Part shown: piece after piece, positions 16,377 to 26,450 of the stretch
Layout: each line of letters starts with the position of its first letter
How positions within the stretch are numbered: the first letter of the stretch is position 1
Notes under the pieces: model-generated
The model's database searches: none
What the model was told of the DNA's origin: nothing
Seen by the model: only the letters and a program-made list of their open reading frames with translations
Source: Sanchytrium tribonematis
Lineage: Eukaryota > Sanchytriomycota > Sanchytriomycetes > Sanchytriales > Sanchytriaceae
DNA: 36,362 bases
Assembly: GCA_018985235.1 (NCBI GenBank)
Contig: JADGIG010000034.1
Location: 1 to 36,362 of the forward strand
Direction: 5' to 3'
Made by a program: the position numbers and the translations under genes

Positions 16377-16803
16377 TGTAACTGTTTCCTCCTTAGCGAC
16401 CAAAAAAATGGGGTAAATTATAATCATTAATCATCGCAAGAGAATCTCTTCCACCGTGCTGCTTTTCTTTCTTATCATGATTTCAAAATCCAGTAATAGT
16501 GTGAAACATCCTCTGTAATTTTGGATGTAAATTTATCTTATGGGACCAACTTAAAAATCTCCGACATTTCAAATGTCTAATGTAAAAATTGTATGGGCGA
16601 CAGTTTAGATTCAATGTGTCGCATTCTTCTTCGTAATAGTCGTCTAGGTTGCATTTTTTATTAGCTGAAGATAGTTGCAATAAACTTCCTTATTTACTCG
16701 AAATGAAATTTAAAGAGTTATTGTCTTTATATTTAGTGCACCATGTATTGTATTTGCACCACATTGAATGCAATTTTAAATTGCGGGGAAAGGACCAGAC
16801 AGA
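16377..16803. promoter_or_regulatory. Divergent intergenic region
   Basis: This lies between the GPI-type gene (minus) and RLP24 (plus). It contains a minus-strand open frame (16483-16680) without an ATG; the in-frame segment upstream (ATG at 16764) is cut by a TAA. I do not accept it as a gene. No tRNA, repeat or recurrent promoter motif is visible. Confidence 0.5.
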
Positions 16804-17322
16804 ATGAGAATTGAAAAATGCTTTTTCTGTTCATCCAACATGTATCCTGGACACGGCATACAGTTCGTTAGAAATGATGCCAAAATATTTAGGTTTTGCA
16901 GATCCAAGTGCCATAAAAACTTTAAAATGAAGAGAAATCCAAGAAAGGTTAAGTGGACAAAAGCCTTTCGAAAAGTTAGAGGAAAAGAGTTGCAGGTGGA
17001 CAGCACACTTGACTTTGAAAAGCGAAGAAATATTCCGACCAGGTACAATAGAGATTTGATGATGGACGTTTTGAAAGGAATCAAGAAAGTGAACAAAGTT
17101 AGACTAAAGAGGGAGAGATTATTCACAGTCAATAGGTTAAAGAACAAGCCAGTGCAGGATATAAAGAATGCAATCAGATTTATTGATATCCACAAGAAAC
17201 TTGCAACCAAGGAGGAATTAGAACAAGTCAGTGAGTTGAAGCAAACTCTACCTAAATCAGTTTTGACAAAGGAATCAAGACAGAAGGTAACTGTCAAGCA
17301 GGACTTAATGGAAACAGAATAA
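16804..17322 (+). CDS. RLP24: Ribosome biogenesis protein RLP24
   Basis: This is a 172-residue eL24 paralogue that acts in late nuclear 60S maturation and recruits the AAA-ATPase that later exchanges it for eL24. The zinc-ribbon start ([31 protein letters not shown]) has the four Cys. [19 protein letters not shown] and [19 protein letters not shown] are specific to RLP24 rather than ribosomal L24. The charged C-tail is typical. The stop (GAA TAA ATC) lies in AATAAA, and the convergent POP1 gene ends 1 nt away. Confidence 0.95.
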   Translation: MRIEKCFFCSSNMYPGHGIQFVRNDAKIFRFCRSKCHKNFKMKRNPRKVKWTKAFRKVRGKELQVDSTLDFEKRRNIPTRYNRDLMMDVLKGIKKVNKVRLKRERLFTVNRLKNKPVQDIKNAIRFIDIHKKLATKEELEQVSELKQTLPKSVLTKESRQKVTVKQDLMETE

Positions 17323-17323
17323 A

Positions 17324-18670
17324 TCAACTTATTAATGTAAGCTTTCCTATAATCATTTGATCCGAAGAATCAATTTCAACTTCAATATTATTGATTTTTA
17401 CATTTATATATCCAACACAACATACTTTTCCTTCGGTCATATTAAATTGAGATTTTGTTATAACACCGATATTTTTGTTATTGTAAAATATCGCACTGTG
17501 CTTTTTAGCCACTCCTTTAATTACATGAATAAAGCACCAATACAAACTATCGTCAGATTCCTTTGGCCGAAAATGACATTCAGTTAGATCCGGTATATTA
17601 AATTCAGAAAAATTGATATTATAATCCTGAGGATAAAATGGTAGCTTGTTTTCAAAATAAAATGAGGAAATGTTATCAATTCCACAAGCTTTTACATTCT
17701 TCATTATAAATTGAATCCAAACTCGCTTGGTTAATAATTTTGGAACTAACAGGGTTGCTCTATTCATTTGAAAGCAAGACGTATTAATCCATCCAAATTT
17801 TGTATCATCAATATTATCAATGGAACTTTCACCATTAAAGATAATTCGTTTTGGTGACGCAAAATTATAGCCAAATGAATAAGCGCCATTATTGTAATGA
17901 GAAGGAAACTTGTCAAGGTTGGAAAAATCACTTTCGCATCCATTTTCGCTCATTAGGGTTTCTTTAATTTTGGATATTGATTGTTCACCGTACAGATCAA
18001 AAATAGAATGTTGCAATACGCTAAAAGAAATCTTGCAGTCGTTTAATGAAATTCTCACCTTTTGCTCTAAAAGGGGATGACTAATAATAATCATCTTTGA
18101 TGCAGAAATGTGACAATGTACCTCACCTAAAATTATATTATTAACATGAAAAAAATACAAATTCATATTATTTGAAATTTGCTCAAAATGGTTTTCTATA
18201 TAAGCGTCGTTTCTAGATGCTATAAAAGTTGTCCAATATGACCTGTCATGAATTACACTCGAAATTTTACTACATTTAATCAAGTGTTTATAACACTTTA
18301 GTGTGGGAAATGAAGCAATTTTAAATGAATATAGATTAATCATTTTCATTCTTTTCGCATGCCAAATGTGAGTTGCCAGCCATTTTGAATTTGAGTTTGA
18401 TTTTCGATTGCTATAGTTTCTAATTCGATGAGGAAACTTTTTTATCTTTGAATTGTAGCTATTCGCTCTTCTTCGTAAATAGTGGGGTAGTCTCTGATTA
18501 GGTAATCTAATTTTAAGTTTGTCGCTTTGTTTGATACTTTGCTCTATGTTCTTAATTTCATTTGCTCTTAGCAAAACAAATTGCTCAACATTGATAACAT
18601 CTTCTTTGGGCAATGTTACGTCAATTGTTGGCCTAGCTTTTCGTTTCTGTAAAGCTACTTTATTTTTCAT
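17324..18670 (-). CDS. POP1: RNase P/MRP subunit POP1 (shortened)
   Basis: This is a 448-residue protein. The POP1 N-terminal signature is clear: RLPHYLRRRANSYNSK (~55-72), then SKWLATHIWHAKRMKMI (~95-111), the most conserved part of the family. The middle is poorly conserved. A POPLD-like segment (KRVWIQFIMKNVKACGI, ~318-334) and the C-terminal beta domain (ending VGYINVKINNIEVEI) are recognisable. POP1 is the large scaffold protein of RNase P (tRNA 5' processing) and RNase MRP (rRNA processing). S. cerevisiae Pop1 is about twice as long, so this is a reduced version. It ends in TGA, 1 nt from the RLP24 stop. Confidence 0.85.
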   Translation of the reverse strand: MKNKVALQKRKARPTIDVTLPKEDVINVEQFVLLRANEIKNIEQSIKQSDKLKIRLPNQRLPHYLRRRANSYNSKIKKFPHRIRNYSNRKSNSNSKWLATHIWHAKRMKMINLYSFKIASFPTLKCYKHLIKCSKISSVIHDRSYWTTFIASRNDAYIENHFEQISNNMNLYFFHVNNIILGEVHCHISASKMIIISHPLLEQKVRISLNDCKISFSVLQHSIFDLYGEQSISKIKETLMSENGCESDFSNLDKFPSHYNNGAYSFGYNFASPKRIIFNGESSIDNIDDTKFGWINTSCFQMNRATLLVPKLLTKRVWIQFIMKNVKACGIDNISSFYFENKLPFYPQDYNINFSEFNIPDLTECHFRPKESDDSLYWCFIHVIKGVAKKHSAIFYNNKNIGVITKSQFNMTEGKVCCVGYINVKINNIEVEIDSSDQMIIGKLTLIS

Positions 18671-18828
18671 GTTTTATCCTAGAGAACTTTCAATGTAAAA
18701 TAACATGTAAATTTAATAGGCAGCCGCACCTGGCTCTAACTAATTCCTTTTGAATCCATCAATTCAATGCAATACGCGTCATACGCGTCGAAGTGTGGCT
18801 GGTGATTGAAACATCAAAATATCAAATT

Positions 18829-20503
18829 ATGATTTATAGCGCTATATACTCTGGAGTTCAAGTTTATGAAATTAGAGTGAGAAACGTGGATGTAATGAGA
18901 AGAATGGAAGATAACTGGGTGAACGCCACACAAATTTTGAAAGTAGGAGATATTGATAAGCCTCAAAGAACTAAAATACTTGAAAGAGAAGTGCAAACAG
19001 GAAGACACGAAAAAGTTCAGGGCGGCTATGGAAAATATCAGGGAACATGGGTTCCATTTGAACGTGGTGTGCAATTAGCTAAAGATTACAATGTGTACCA
19101 TGTCATGAGTGAGATATTGGAATATATACCCGGCGAATCACAAATACAGCAAAAGAGATCACTGCCATCTAACCCAACCCCAAAACCACCCAAGAAAAAG
19201 AAGACTAGTAATTCTACTGCAATTTCCACCACAACCACAAGAAAAAATAATGTATCTAACGAATCTAAAAGCATTCCTACCGCTACATTTACTTATAATG
19301 TTCCACAGCCAAAAGACTATCGAGACCTTCTGATCAAATCGCTTCTGGAAAGTTCAATGGGTACACCGCCGTTTCTGTTAAAATTACCTCTGGATCTGGA
19401 TCTACAAATGAATTTGGACGCACAAGGACACTCGGCATTACACTGGGCATGTGCTCTTGCAAGAGTAGACATAGTCCGACACTTGTTGAAGATAGGAAAA
19501 GAGCGAAATGTAAATTTAAAACATCACCTTAATGTATTTGGACAATCCCCGCTTATGCGAGCCATCATGTATGCAGATAATTATGAGGAAAAAAGATTTC
19601 CGGAACTATTGGAAATGTTCAAGGATTCAATTTTCTCCATTGACTATATGAATCGCACAATCTTGCATCATATTGCCATAGTTTCTGGCGATGAGGGTAA
19701 GCAAGCCGCTTGTAATTATTACCTGAAATGCATTTTTGAGCTTCCAATTCAAGGTAAAGAAAAATTGCTGGACTTTGTTGATTTAGACGGACTTACCGCC
19801 CTTCAATTAGCTTTTATTAAGAAAAACAATAATTTGGCTAAAATTTTAATGAATTCGGGAGCCAAGCCTCCATCAATCTCGACACGTCCACTGGCTCAGC
19901 CAGCAGATCCTAATTCTCTCACTTACTTGGAAAATTTAAATTCAAGTTACTCTTCCCAAATATCACTATCACTGAAAGAGGCCAGAGAACTCAAATCTCA
20001 GCTAGACAGTCTGCAAAGTGTGGCTGGAGATTACTTAAATCAATACGAGCGTGTTAAAGCTATGAATAATGACCTGTCAAAACTTAAAGATCGAGAAGAA
20101 ACTTTAAAGAAGACTTTGAAGAAACTCAAGGTAGACATGTTTGATTTGGATATTAAAAATTATGTAAGAAAACATCCTAATTTGGAAATTCCATCAGACA
20201 ACTTAGACTTAAGAAATTTCGCATCTGAATATGTCTTGTCTTCTCAAAAGCCTGAAGTTCTAAGCCAAATGGCAAAAAATCTCCCGAAATTGAAAGAATA
20301 TGTCGAAAAGCAACAATTTCCAAAAGCCATGCTCGATGAGTGGGTGAACACTGTTGCAGATGGACATAAGGATGAAATAATTCGAGAAGGTTAATATTAT
20401 TCATGTAGATAACAGAGGAATTTCAAAGCTGAATCTATTGAAGAACATTATGACCAAAATATGTAACGTGAACGAGGCAGAATTAATAAAATTAGCACAA
20501 TAA
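18829..20503 (+). CDS. MBP1: APSES-ankyrin cell-cycle transcription factor (Mbp1/Swi4 type); one 19-nt intron
   Basis: I start at the ATG of [15 protein letters not shown], which aligns with the APSES family opening; the frame upstream lacks ATG. Residues ~1-105 form the APSES/KilA-N DNA-binding domain ([25 protein letters not shown]). A PPKKKKTS nuclear signal follows, then ankyrin repeats (~205-350: [40 protein letters not shown]) and a coiled coil (~385-440). Unspliced, the frame stops at 20394. Removing a 19-nt intron (20390-20408) adds a 31-residue helical tail ([15 protein letters not shown]...) as expected of Mbp1/Swi4 C-termini. Its stop, CAA TAA ATT, falls in AATAAA. Total 551 residues. 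It would drive G1/S genes. Confidence 0.92.
20390..20408 (+). other. 19-nt intron in the APSES gene
   Basis: GTTAATATTATTCATGTAG, phase 1 (splits a GAT codon). It contains the stop of the unspliced frame. Branch-like TTCAT with its A sixth from the end. It lies 95 nt before the true stop. Confidence 0.85.
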
Positions 20504-20533
20504 ATTATAATTTTCGGAAATTTGTTTCAAAAG

Positions 20534-20540
20534 TGATTGG
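20534..20540 (-). promoter_or_regulatory. Inverted CCAAT box upstream of RPS3
   Basis: TGATTGG on the plus strand, 55 nt before the RPS3 ATG and just upstream of its ATTCACG element. Confidence 0.4.
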
Positions 20541-20544
20541 ACAA

Positions 20545-20551
20545 ATTCACG
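20545..20551 (+). promoter_or_regulatory. Ribosomal protein gene element (ATTCACG)
   Basis: ATTCACG lies 44 nt before the RPS3 ATG. The same core, in the same orientation relative to the gene, precedes RPS25 and RPL14. Confidence 0.5.
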
Positions 20552-20595
20552 AAAATAAAAAATCTACACAAAATTCATTCTATTTCTACTATATA

Positions 20596-21312
20596 ATGTC
20601 TGTCGCAATCTCCAAGAAGAAGAAGTTTGTAAGTGATGGAGTATTTTACGCTGAATTAAACGAATTTTTTGCCAGAGAATTAGCTGCTGAGGGATTTGCT
20701 GGTGTTGAAATCCGTGTCACTTCCTCAAAGACCGAAATTATCATCAAAGCTACCAAATCACAAGATATTCTGGGCGAAAAAGGCAGAAGATTAAAAGAAC
20801 TTACATCCTTAGTTCAAAAAAGATTTGGCTTTCCTGAGGACAGCTTAGAATTATTTGCAGACCGTGTTTCTAACCGTGGATTATGCGCAGCTGCACAGTG
20901 TGAAGCTTTGAAATACAAACTATTGGAAGGGCTTGCCGTTCGACGTGCTGCTTATAGCGTTTTAAGAAATGTTATGGAAAGTGGAGCAAAAGGTGTCGAA
21001 GTTGTTATCTCTGGTAAATTGAGAGCAGCTCGTGCAAAATCCATGAAATTTAAAGATGGTTTCATGATTCATACTGGACAACCTGGAAAAGATTTTATTG
21101 AACATGCTACTCGTCATGTCATGTTGCGTCAAGGTGTTCTCGGTGTCAAGGTAAAAATTATGAAAGAAGTTGACCCAACTGGAAAGAATGGTCCTAAAAA
21201 TCCTTTACCAGACAAAATCACATTTTTCGAACCTAAAGATGAACCTGACGTTGTTGTTCCAACTTCCGAGAATTTTAACGACAAGAGCGAGCGTCAAAGC
21301 AAGCCTTATTAA
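20596..21312 (+). CDS. RPS3: 40S ribosomal protein S3 (uS3)
   Basis: This is a 238-residue protein, close to the yeast (240) and human (243) lengths. I use the ATG giving [20 protein letters not shown], which aligns with the eukaryotic N-terminus; the open frame further upstream is not conserved. The KH type-2 domain spans ~21-92 ([20 protein letters not shown] carries the GxxG-type loop). The C-terminal domain holds [20 protein letters not shown] and [20 protein letters not shown]. It sits at the mRNA entry channel of the small subunit. Intronless. AATAAA begins in the base after the stop. SPO22 follows 48 nt later. Confidence 0.97.
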   Translation: MSVAISKKKKFVSDGVFYAELNEFFARELAAEGFAGVEIRVTSSKTEIIIKATKSQDILGEKGRRLKELTSLVQKRFGFPEDSLELFADRVSNRGLCAAAQCEALKYKLLEGLAVRRAAYSVLRNVMESGAKGVEVVISGKLRAARAKSMKFKDGFMIHTGQPGKDFIEHATRHVMLRQGVLGVKVKIMKEVDPTGKNGPKNPLPDKITFFEPKDEPDVVVPTSENFNDKSERQSKPY

Positions 21313-21360
21313 ATAAATCAAGGTCGTATTATAATACTTCTGAAACTTCGTTGTGAGATA

Positions 21361-23635
21361 ATGAATCAATTAAAAGAAGCCTTTTCTAACAAAGACATAA
21401 ACTTGTTACTAAAAAGATGCAAATTGGTGTTAAATTCTTCAGGAAATGATGCCAAAGATTTGAATTCATTAGGGGTTGAAATATGGAACTCAGCTGTAAA
21501 GTTGCAACTGGATAAAAGATATAAAATATGCGCTTTTATATTGATGGCCGCATATTTTAAAGATTCTTATGATTTCAAATCTTCTATTAAACTTATTGCG
21601 ATGGCAGGAAGATTGCTTGCTGAATCGGAAAAAACAGACTGTGATTATATCTATGGTCTTGTATCAAATAGAATTGATCAAACTCTTGGAATGCTAAAAG
21701 CTAAGAACAAGTACCAAAAATTTGTTGCTGATATTGTTCCGATTTTGCTTTACAAACTAAAACAAGGTTGGTTTGAAAATGACCTTTCAATATCAATTCT
21801 TCATATTGAAAAGTTCATGCTGGTTCAAACATCTAAAATTGAAAAAGAACAATTATTGATGTGCATTCTCAATTTATACAGGTCAGATCAGCCTACAGAC
21901 GAAACTCAGTTGACTTTATTGTCGTTGCTTGAAAATTTAGCAAATGCCAGTGATAATCCTTTCGCAGCAAAATACTACTTGATTATCAGTGAGGTAAATT
22001 TGAAACTTAACAAAATAGAAGAAGCCAAATGTGCTCTGATTAAATCTTCTGAGGCGCAAATCATGTTAAAGGGGATTTTTCTAGCACTGACAATACCCAA
22101 TTTTCTCAACACATCCCCAGAAACGTTTCTATTCGAGTGTTTATCAAAAATTGGTATTGTGCATGAAACCTACAACGATGTTGCTTTGTTGTATAATGAA
22201 GTTTGTAAAATTTCCAATGAACTTGCTCTTGCCTATTTAACTGCTGTATTCTCAAGAAGTCGAGCACACCCTGCAAAATGTAAAGATTTAACTAACAAAA
22301 CTGCTTCTTTGATGTTAGAATGTTTGATAGGAAATGAAGACACAAAGCAAATCAACATTTTCATTGAAGACATATTTGAGACCATCAATGATGCAAAGCT
22401 TTCTAATAGTATTTGCATATTATTATGGATAAAGGGGGATGATTGTTTATCAAATTTTGAATACCAAAATGCTTTGAATTATTTTGAGCCATCTCTGAGA
22501 TTATTAAAGCCCGAACAAGATAATTATCTGATTCTGAAAAAGAAAATCTGTTTCTGCAAACTGCAATTAGGTGCTTTGGACTCCAGCGATATTTTAGACG
22601 ATCCGTTCCTATCGTTCCAATACAACTTGCTGTTTAGTATTTCAAATTGTTTTGGTTTAATTGAAAGTATGGAAGACCCTAATGTATTAATTGGATGTGC
22701 TTCTCTAGCTTTTCAAAAAAAAGAATCAAAACTTTTATTGTGTATTCTTGATAAAATTCATACTGTCTGCAGCAAAGGCGATTTGGATATTTGTTTGACA
22801 AGGGCAGCGATTCGTTTAGCCATCAAAGTAGATTTAAACATTGAATTGATCATCTCGATTCTTAAGAAAGCCGATAATCAACTTGATAAAGAGGAAATGA
22901 ACTGGTTTTACAATGTCACTTGGAATCTTTGCCTACAAATATATCAAATAGATCAAATATCTGCTTTTAGGTTGCTTGAAATCAACGTAAATTTTGCAGC
23001 AACAACAGATTTAAGAATTAATAGCCTTTTGTTCATGTGTTCTATAGGCTATGAGATTTTTGAGCAATATAACGTTGATCACATTTTAACCGATATTGAC
23101 AATGCTTGTAATCTAATAGCGGAAAATAATTTGACAGACTTGATCGAAACCTCGGCAAAAATGCAGTTAGAAATTTATATGTTATTTCAGAAGGAGCAAG
23201 AAGCGTTAGATCTCTTACCGTGCTTTAAGTCATTACAGCCCGGAATCTTAGTTGAAGTGTTGGAAAATAGCTGTATTTCGATAAAATGTAATTTTATTTA
23301 ATTAAGTTGCGATTCCTCTTTTAGAAACGATTTTATTGTCGAACAATATAGTAGCCATTTCCAAGGCGTTGCGAATTTTTATATCGAATCATAAAGAAGT
23401 TGACCATTTGCCTTATTTTAAAAAGGCCTTGGCTTTTGTTCACGATAAGGCGTATTGTCAAGAGGAACTTATTTGGCTCATGATAACTGCTTGGAATAAA
23501 GGGATTAATGAGTTCACTTTATACAAAAAAGTAGGCGAATGGTGTGATATCGCATTTCAAATCCTAAAGCATCTGGATAATAAGGAACAATACCAAAAGC
23601 AAATGGAAACTGCATATATCGAGATGATGCAATAA
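21361..23635 (+). CDS. SPO22: SPO22/ZIP4-like meiotic TPR protein; one 19-nt intron
   Basis: The unspliced frame ends at 23301, and a second open frame to 23635 continues it. Removing 19 nt at 23288-23306 (phase 1) gives one 751-residue protein with an uninterrupted helix across the join (SCISIKFAIPLLETILLSNN). It is all-helical and TPR-like throughout. The C-terminal EELIWLMITAWNKGINEFTLYKKVGEWCD is the conserved end of the SPO22/ZIP4/TEX11 family, which acts in synaptonemal complex assembly and crossover formation. Its presence implies a meiotic cycle. The stop CAA TAA ATC lies in AATAAA. Starts 48 nt after RPS3. Family call rests mainly on the C-terminus and repeat character. Confidence 0.8.
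23288..23306 (+). other. 19-nt intron in SPO22
   Basis: GTAATTTTATTTAATTAAG, phase 1. Branch-like TTAAT with its A sixth from the end. The alternative acceptor at 23323-23324 would create a TAA at the junction, so the shorter intron is preferred. Confidence 0.85.
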
Positions 23636-23833
23636 ATCTATGCCAATAAAATTTGATCACCGAGTTTTGCCAATTAGTTATTGGGTGGGTAATTATAAAT
23701 TGGTCTCTAACTTTAACTTTGTGGCAATCCGGTTCCCTTAGTTTCACTGATACTACTTAATTAGACAGTATACCACATATAAATACTCCAAAAAGCATTT
23801 TTATATTTTAATTGAATGAAACACCTTGGGTAG

Positions 23834-23841
23834 GTGGCTTG
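23834..23841 (+). promoter_or_regulatory. Start-proximal GTGGCTTG element
   Basis: GTGGCTTG lies 7 nt before the ATG at 23849. A TATAAA is also present further up, at 23778-23783. Confidence 0.5.
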
Positions 23842-23848
23842 AGTAAAG

Positions 23849-26434
23849 ATGATCCAGTTTTTGTTATTTGTGGTAGCTATTACCACACCAGTGGATTTAG
23901 AGTCTTTCTGTATTGAAATCGCGGACTTTTTCGCAACTTTAAATGCATATCGGACTTGGAGTGATACATATTGCACTAACACCACATTTCCGACTTTCTT
24001 TGGAGTTATTTACAATGACGCAGATTATATAATAGATTTCAACACTCTAGTCATACCTGGAACATTTGACTTTGCTAAGATCCCGTATGTTGATCAATTA
24101 ACTTACATAAGATTGAATGGAAATGAGATTACAGAAGTGGTGAATACAACATTAGCAGTGAATTTGAGACAATTGAGCGTCGCTAATAATTTGTGCACTT
24201 CAATACCACTATTACCCCAAAATCTAGCTGTATTTGAGTTTGACGGAAATCCAGTTCAAAACAGAAGCTACCTACCAGAATTACCACCTCGACTTGAGTC
24301 ACTTATGATAAGGTATTTGAGCTTGAACATATCATTGCCTCATCTTCCCACATCTCTGCGTTTTGTCGATATAGAATACAACACGTTCTATGGATTACTA
24401 CCAGATCTGAGTACTTTTTCGAATTTAACAAATTTCAAAGGATATGGTAATTATCTGACAGGCTCTCTTCGTTTACCAGAATCCGTTTTAGAATTACGCC
24501 TGAGTGGAAATGGGCTAAATGGGACTCTTCCAATACTACCTCATAATTTACAGACATTTATTGTCAATGGCAATCATTTCACAGGAACTTTGCCTAAATT
24601 CCCAGTTTCTATTCAAAACATTAGACTCAAAAACAATCGTTTAGAAGGAAATGTAAATTTAACAAATCCAAATTTGCAAATTGTAATTTTAAGTGGCAAT
24701 TTATTTTCAGGCACTCTGCTGGTTGACAGTTTGTCATTAACGCATTTAGATGCATCAGACAACTATTTTGAAAATGCGACCATTATTGCTAGTCAGTCGT
24801 TTTTCACCCCCCTCGACTGCGTGTTGACACTAAATAGAATTTATCTGGCTGAAGTAAGTGATCCAAATATTAAAAGTTGTGACATTACTTTTAGAAACGA
24901 TACCTTACCTTCAAATACGTTTTTGTCAGAAACAATATTAAAGAACAGCTTTTCTACGTTTTCCACAGTTTTAAATTCGTCAACCCAAATTGAGAGCCTT
25001 GCAAGTTACAATGGCGACACATTGACTGCAGAAGTTGCTGCGTCAACTTATGAAGTTGTTTTATCAATCTCTGAAAATACAGCATCTTCGAATTACCATG
25101 AGAGTGTGTCATTCGGCACAAATGATCTTGCTCCTACCGCTACTTTATCATCAGAGAATCTTTTACTGTCAAATTTTTATAGTAGTGAATCTACCGATAC
25201 AAATCCAATTACACAGACCAGTTTTCACGAAGGCTTATCGAATATAGTAGATGTTATTACCAACACTAACTCTCTAGATTCGCTTACCACTGTTGACTCC
25301 ACCAGTAGTTACAGTAGTTTCACCTCTAGTTTGGAAAATTCATATATGTCTAGTATTCAAAATTCGTCTCAATTATCTTCTAAAATGTTAATTTGGCAAA
25401 AAGCAAATATTATAACGATGGAATCAACAATTGTCTCTACAAGACCGATCGAATTAGCAGATTCTTCAATTGAAATTAAAGAGACGGCCATTGTCGTCAC
25501 TCGATTTAAGCAATTTACTTACAGCCACGAAGATCTAAATGTCACAGAATCGAAATCGAATGAAATTATACAAGTCTTTGCTAACCCGCCAAAAAACTTA
25601 CCTAAAAATTTTGTCAACAATAATTTAAGCGATCGTTTTGTTATACTTTTAAATTCCGAAATAGACCCATCCACAATTGTAGGAATTTTAATCGCCGGCT
25701 TGGCTTTGGTGACATATATAATATGCTTAATAGAAAGAAAGAAGACACTTGTTAAGCAGTTCAGCTTGCTTTTGATCAGTTTTTTATTTGTTGGAATATT
25801 AATATCATGTCTAGGACTGGTTTTTAATATACCAGGTTACTTCTGGGCTCGAAATATTTGCAAAGAAACTGGAATGTGGTTAGCTACGTTGTCTTTTATG
25901 TCTTATTATGCCCGAATTTTCTTTATTGTTGAAAGGCCAATCAATAGTAAGTTATTGACTAGGTTTTCCAATTTAGCGATTACTTGGTATATAACCCTGT
26001 TATTAGTTATATTGCCGACTCTGATTGTAGCTTTAACTTCCATATTCACATTCGATAATCAGTTTGTGCCAGTAACATTTGGGTGCATAAGGCTTTTAAT
26101 GCTGCTTAGATTCACCACAAGTGTCTTTCTCGAAGAATCAAAATTACTGCCATTTAAACCGGTCTTGGCGCTTCTGATATTAAGCGCTCTAGATTTGGTT
26201 TTTACGTTGCCATTAGAAATAACTAGTGAAGTTGCATTTGGCTTAGCCTCAATGTCTGCACTATTGGGCTACTTGCTTGTAGCTTTTTCATTGGTAGGTT
26301 GGAAACGGAAAGCAATGGAGTTACAGTCAACTAAATTGGCTTCGCAATTCACAAGTGTTTCTAAACATTTGGGACCTATATTCTCCTGGACAAAACAACC
26401 CGTAACGAAATCTGAGATTAGATCGAAACAGTAA
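23849..26434 (+). CDS. Leucine-rich-repeat ectodomain fused to a 7-TM domain (receptor-like)
   Basis: This is an 861-residue protein. The signal peptide is MIQFLLFVVAITTP. Residues ~60-320 hold about ten LRRs of the plant/fungal extracellular type (LRLSGNGLNGTLPILPHNLQ, FIVNGNHFTGTLPKFPVSIQ), capped by Cys. Residues ~340-600 are a Ser/Thr-rich, probably O-glycosylated stalk. From ~608 to 835 there are seven hydrophobic helices. Between helices 2 and 3, FWARNICKETGMWLATLSF resembles the Cys-x(n)-Trp start of TM3 in class C GPCRs; this is suggestive only. The C-tail is short and basic. It looks like an LRR-containing GPCR-like sensor, unlike animal LGRs. The stop is followed by AATAAA. Confidence 0.82.
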   Translation: MIQFLLFVVAITTPVDLESFCIEIADFFATLNAYRTWSDTYCTNTTFPTFFGVIYNDADYIIDFNTLVIPGTFDFAKIPYVDQLTYIRLNGNEITEVVNTTLAVNLRQLSVANNLCTSIPLLPQNLAVFEFDGNPVQNRSYLPELPPRLESLMIRYLSLNISLPHLPTSLRFVDIEYNTFYGLLPDLSTFSNLTNFKGYGNYLTGSLRLPESVLELRLSGNGLNGTLPILPHNLQTFIVNGNHFTGTLPKFPVSIQNIRLKNNRLEGNVNLTNPNLQIVILSGNLFSGTLLVDSLSLTHLDASDNYFENATIIASQSFFTPLDCVLTLNRIYLAEVSDPNIKSCDITFRNDTLPSNTFLSETILKNSFSTFSTVLNSSTQIESLASYNGDTLTAEVAASTYEVVLSISENTASSNYHESVSFGTNDLAPTATLSSENLLLSNFYSSESTDTNPITQTSFHEGLSNIVDVITNTNSLDSLTTVDSTSSYSSFTSSLENSYMSSIQNSSQLSSKMLIWQKANIITMESTIVSTRPIELADSSIEIKETAIVVTRFKQFTYSHEDLNVTESKSNEIIQVFANPPKNLPKNFVNNNLSDRFVILLNSEIDPSTIVGILIAGLALVTYIICLIERKKTLVKQFSLLLISFLFVGILISCLGLVFNIPGYFWARNICKETGMWLATLSFMSYYARIFFIVERPINSKLLTRFSNLAITWYITLLLVILPTLIVALTSIFTFDNQFVPVTFGCIRLLMLLRFTTSVFLEESKLLPFKPVLALLILSALDLVFTLPLEITSEVAFGLASMSALLGYLLVAFSLVGWKRKAMELQSTKLASQFTSVSKHLGPIFSWTKQPVTKSEIRSKQ

Positions 26435-26450
26435 TAAATCTTGACTTTTT

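Noticed and set aside
16483-16764. A minus-strand open frame with a possible 33-nt intron
   Set aside because: There is no ATG in the main frame, the intron has no fitting branch motif and no AATAAA follows the stop.
20533-20595. N-terminal extensions of RPS3, RPS25, the APSES factor, EDEM, PSS and the 30230 and 34185 proteins in open frame
   Set aside because: These rely on TTG/GTG or non-conserved upstream ATGs. The internal ATGs align with family N-termini or give proper signal peptides.
23817-23823. TGAAACA, a Ste12 pheromone-response-like heptamer upstream of the LRR-7TM gene
   Set aside because: The heptamer also occurs in coding regions and before unrelated genes at about the frequency expected by chance.
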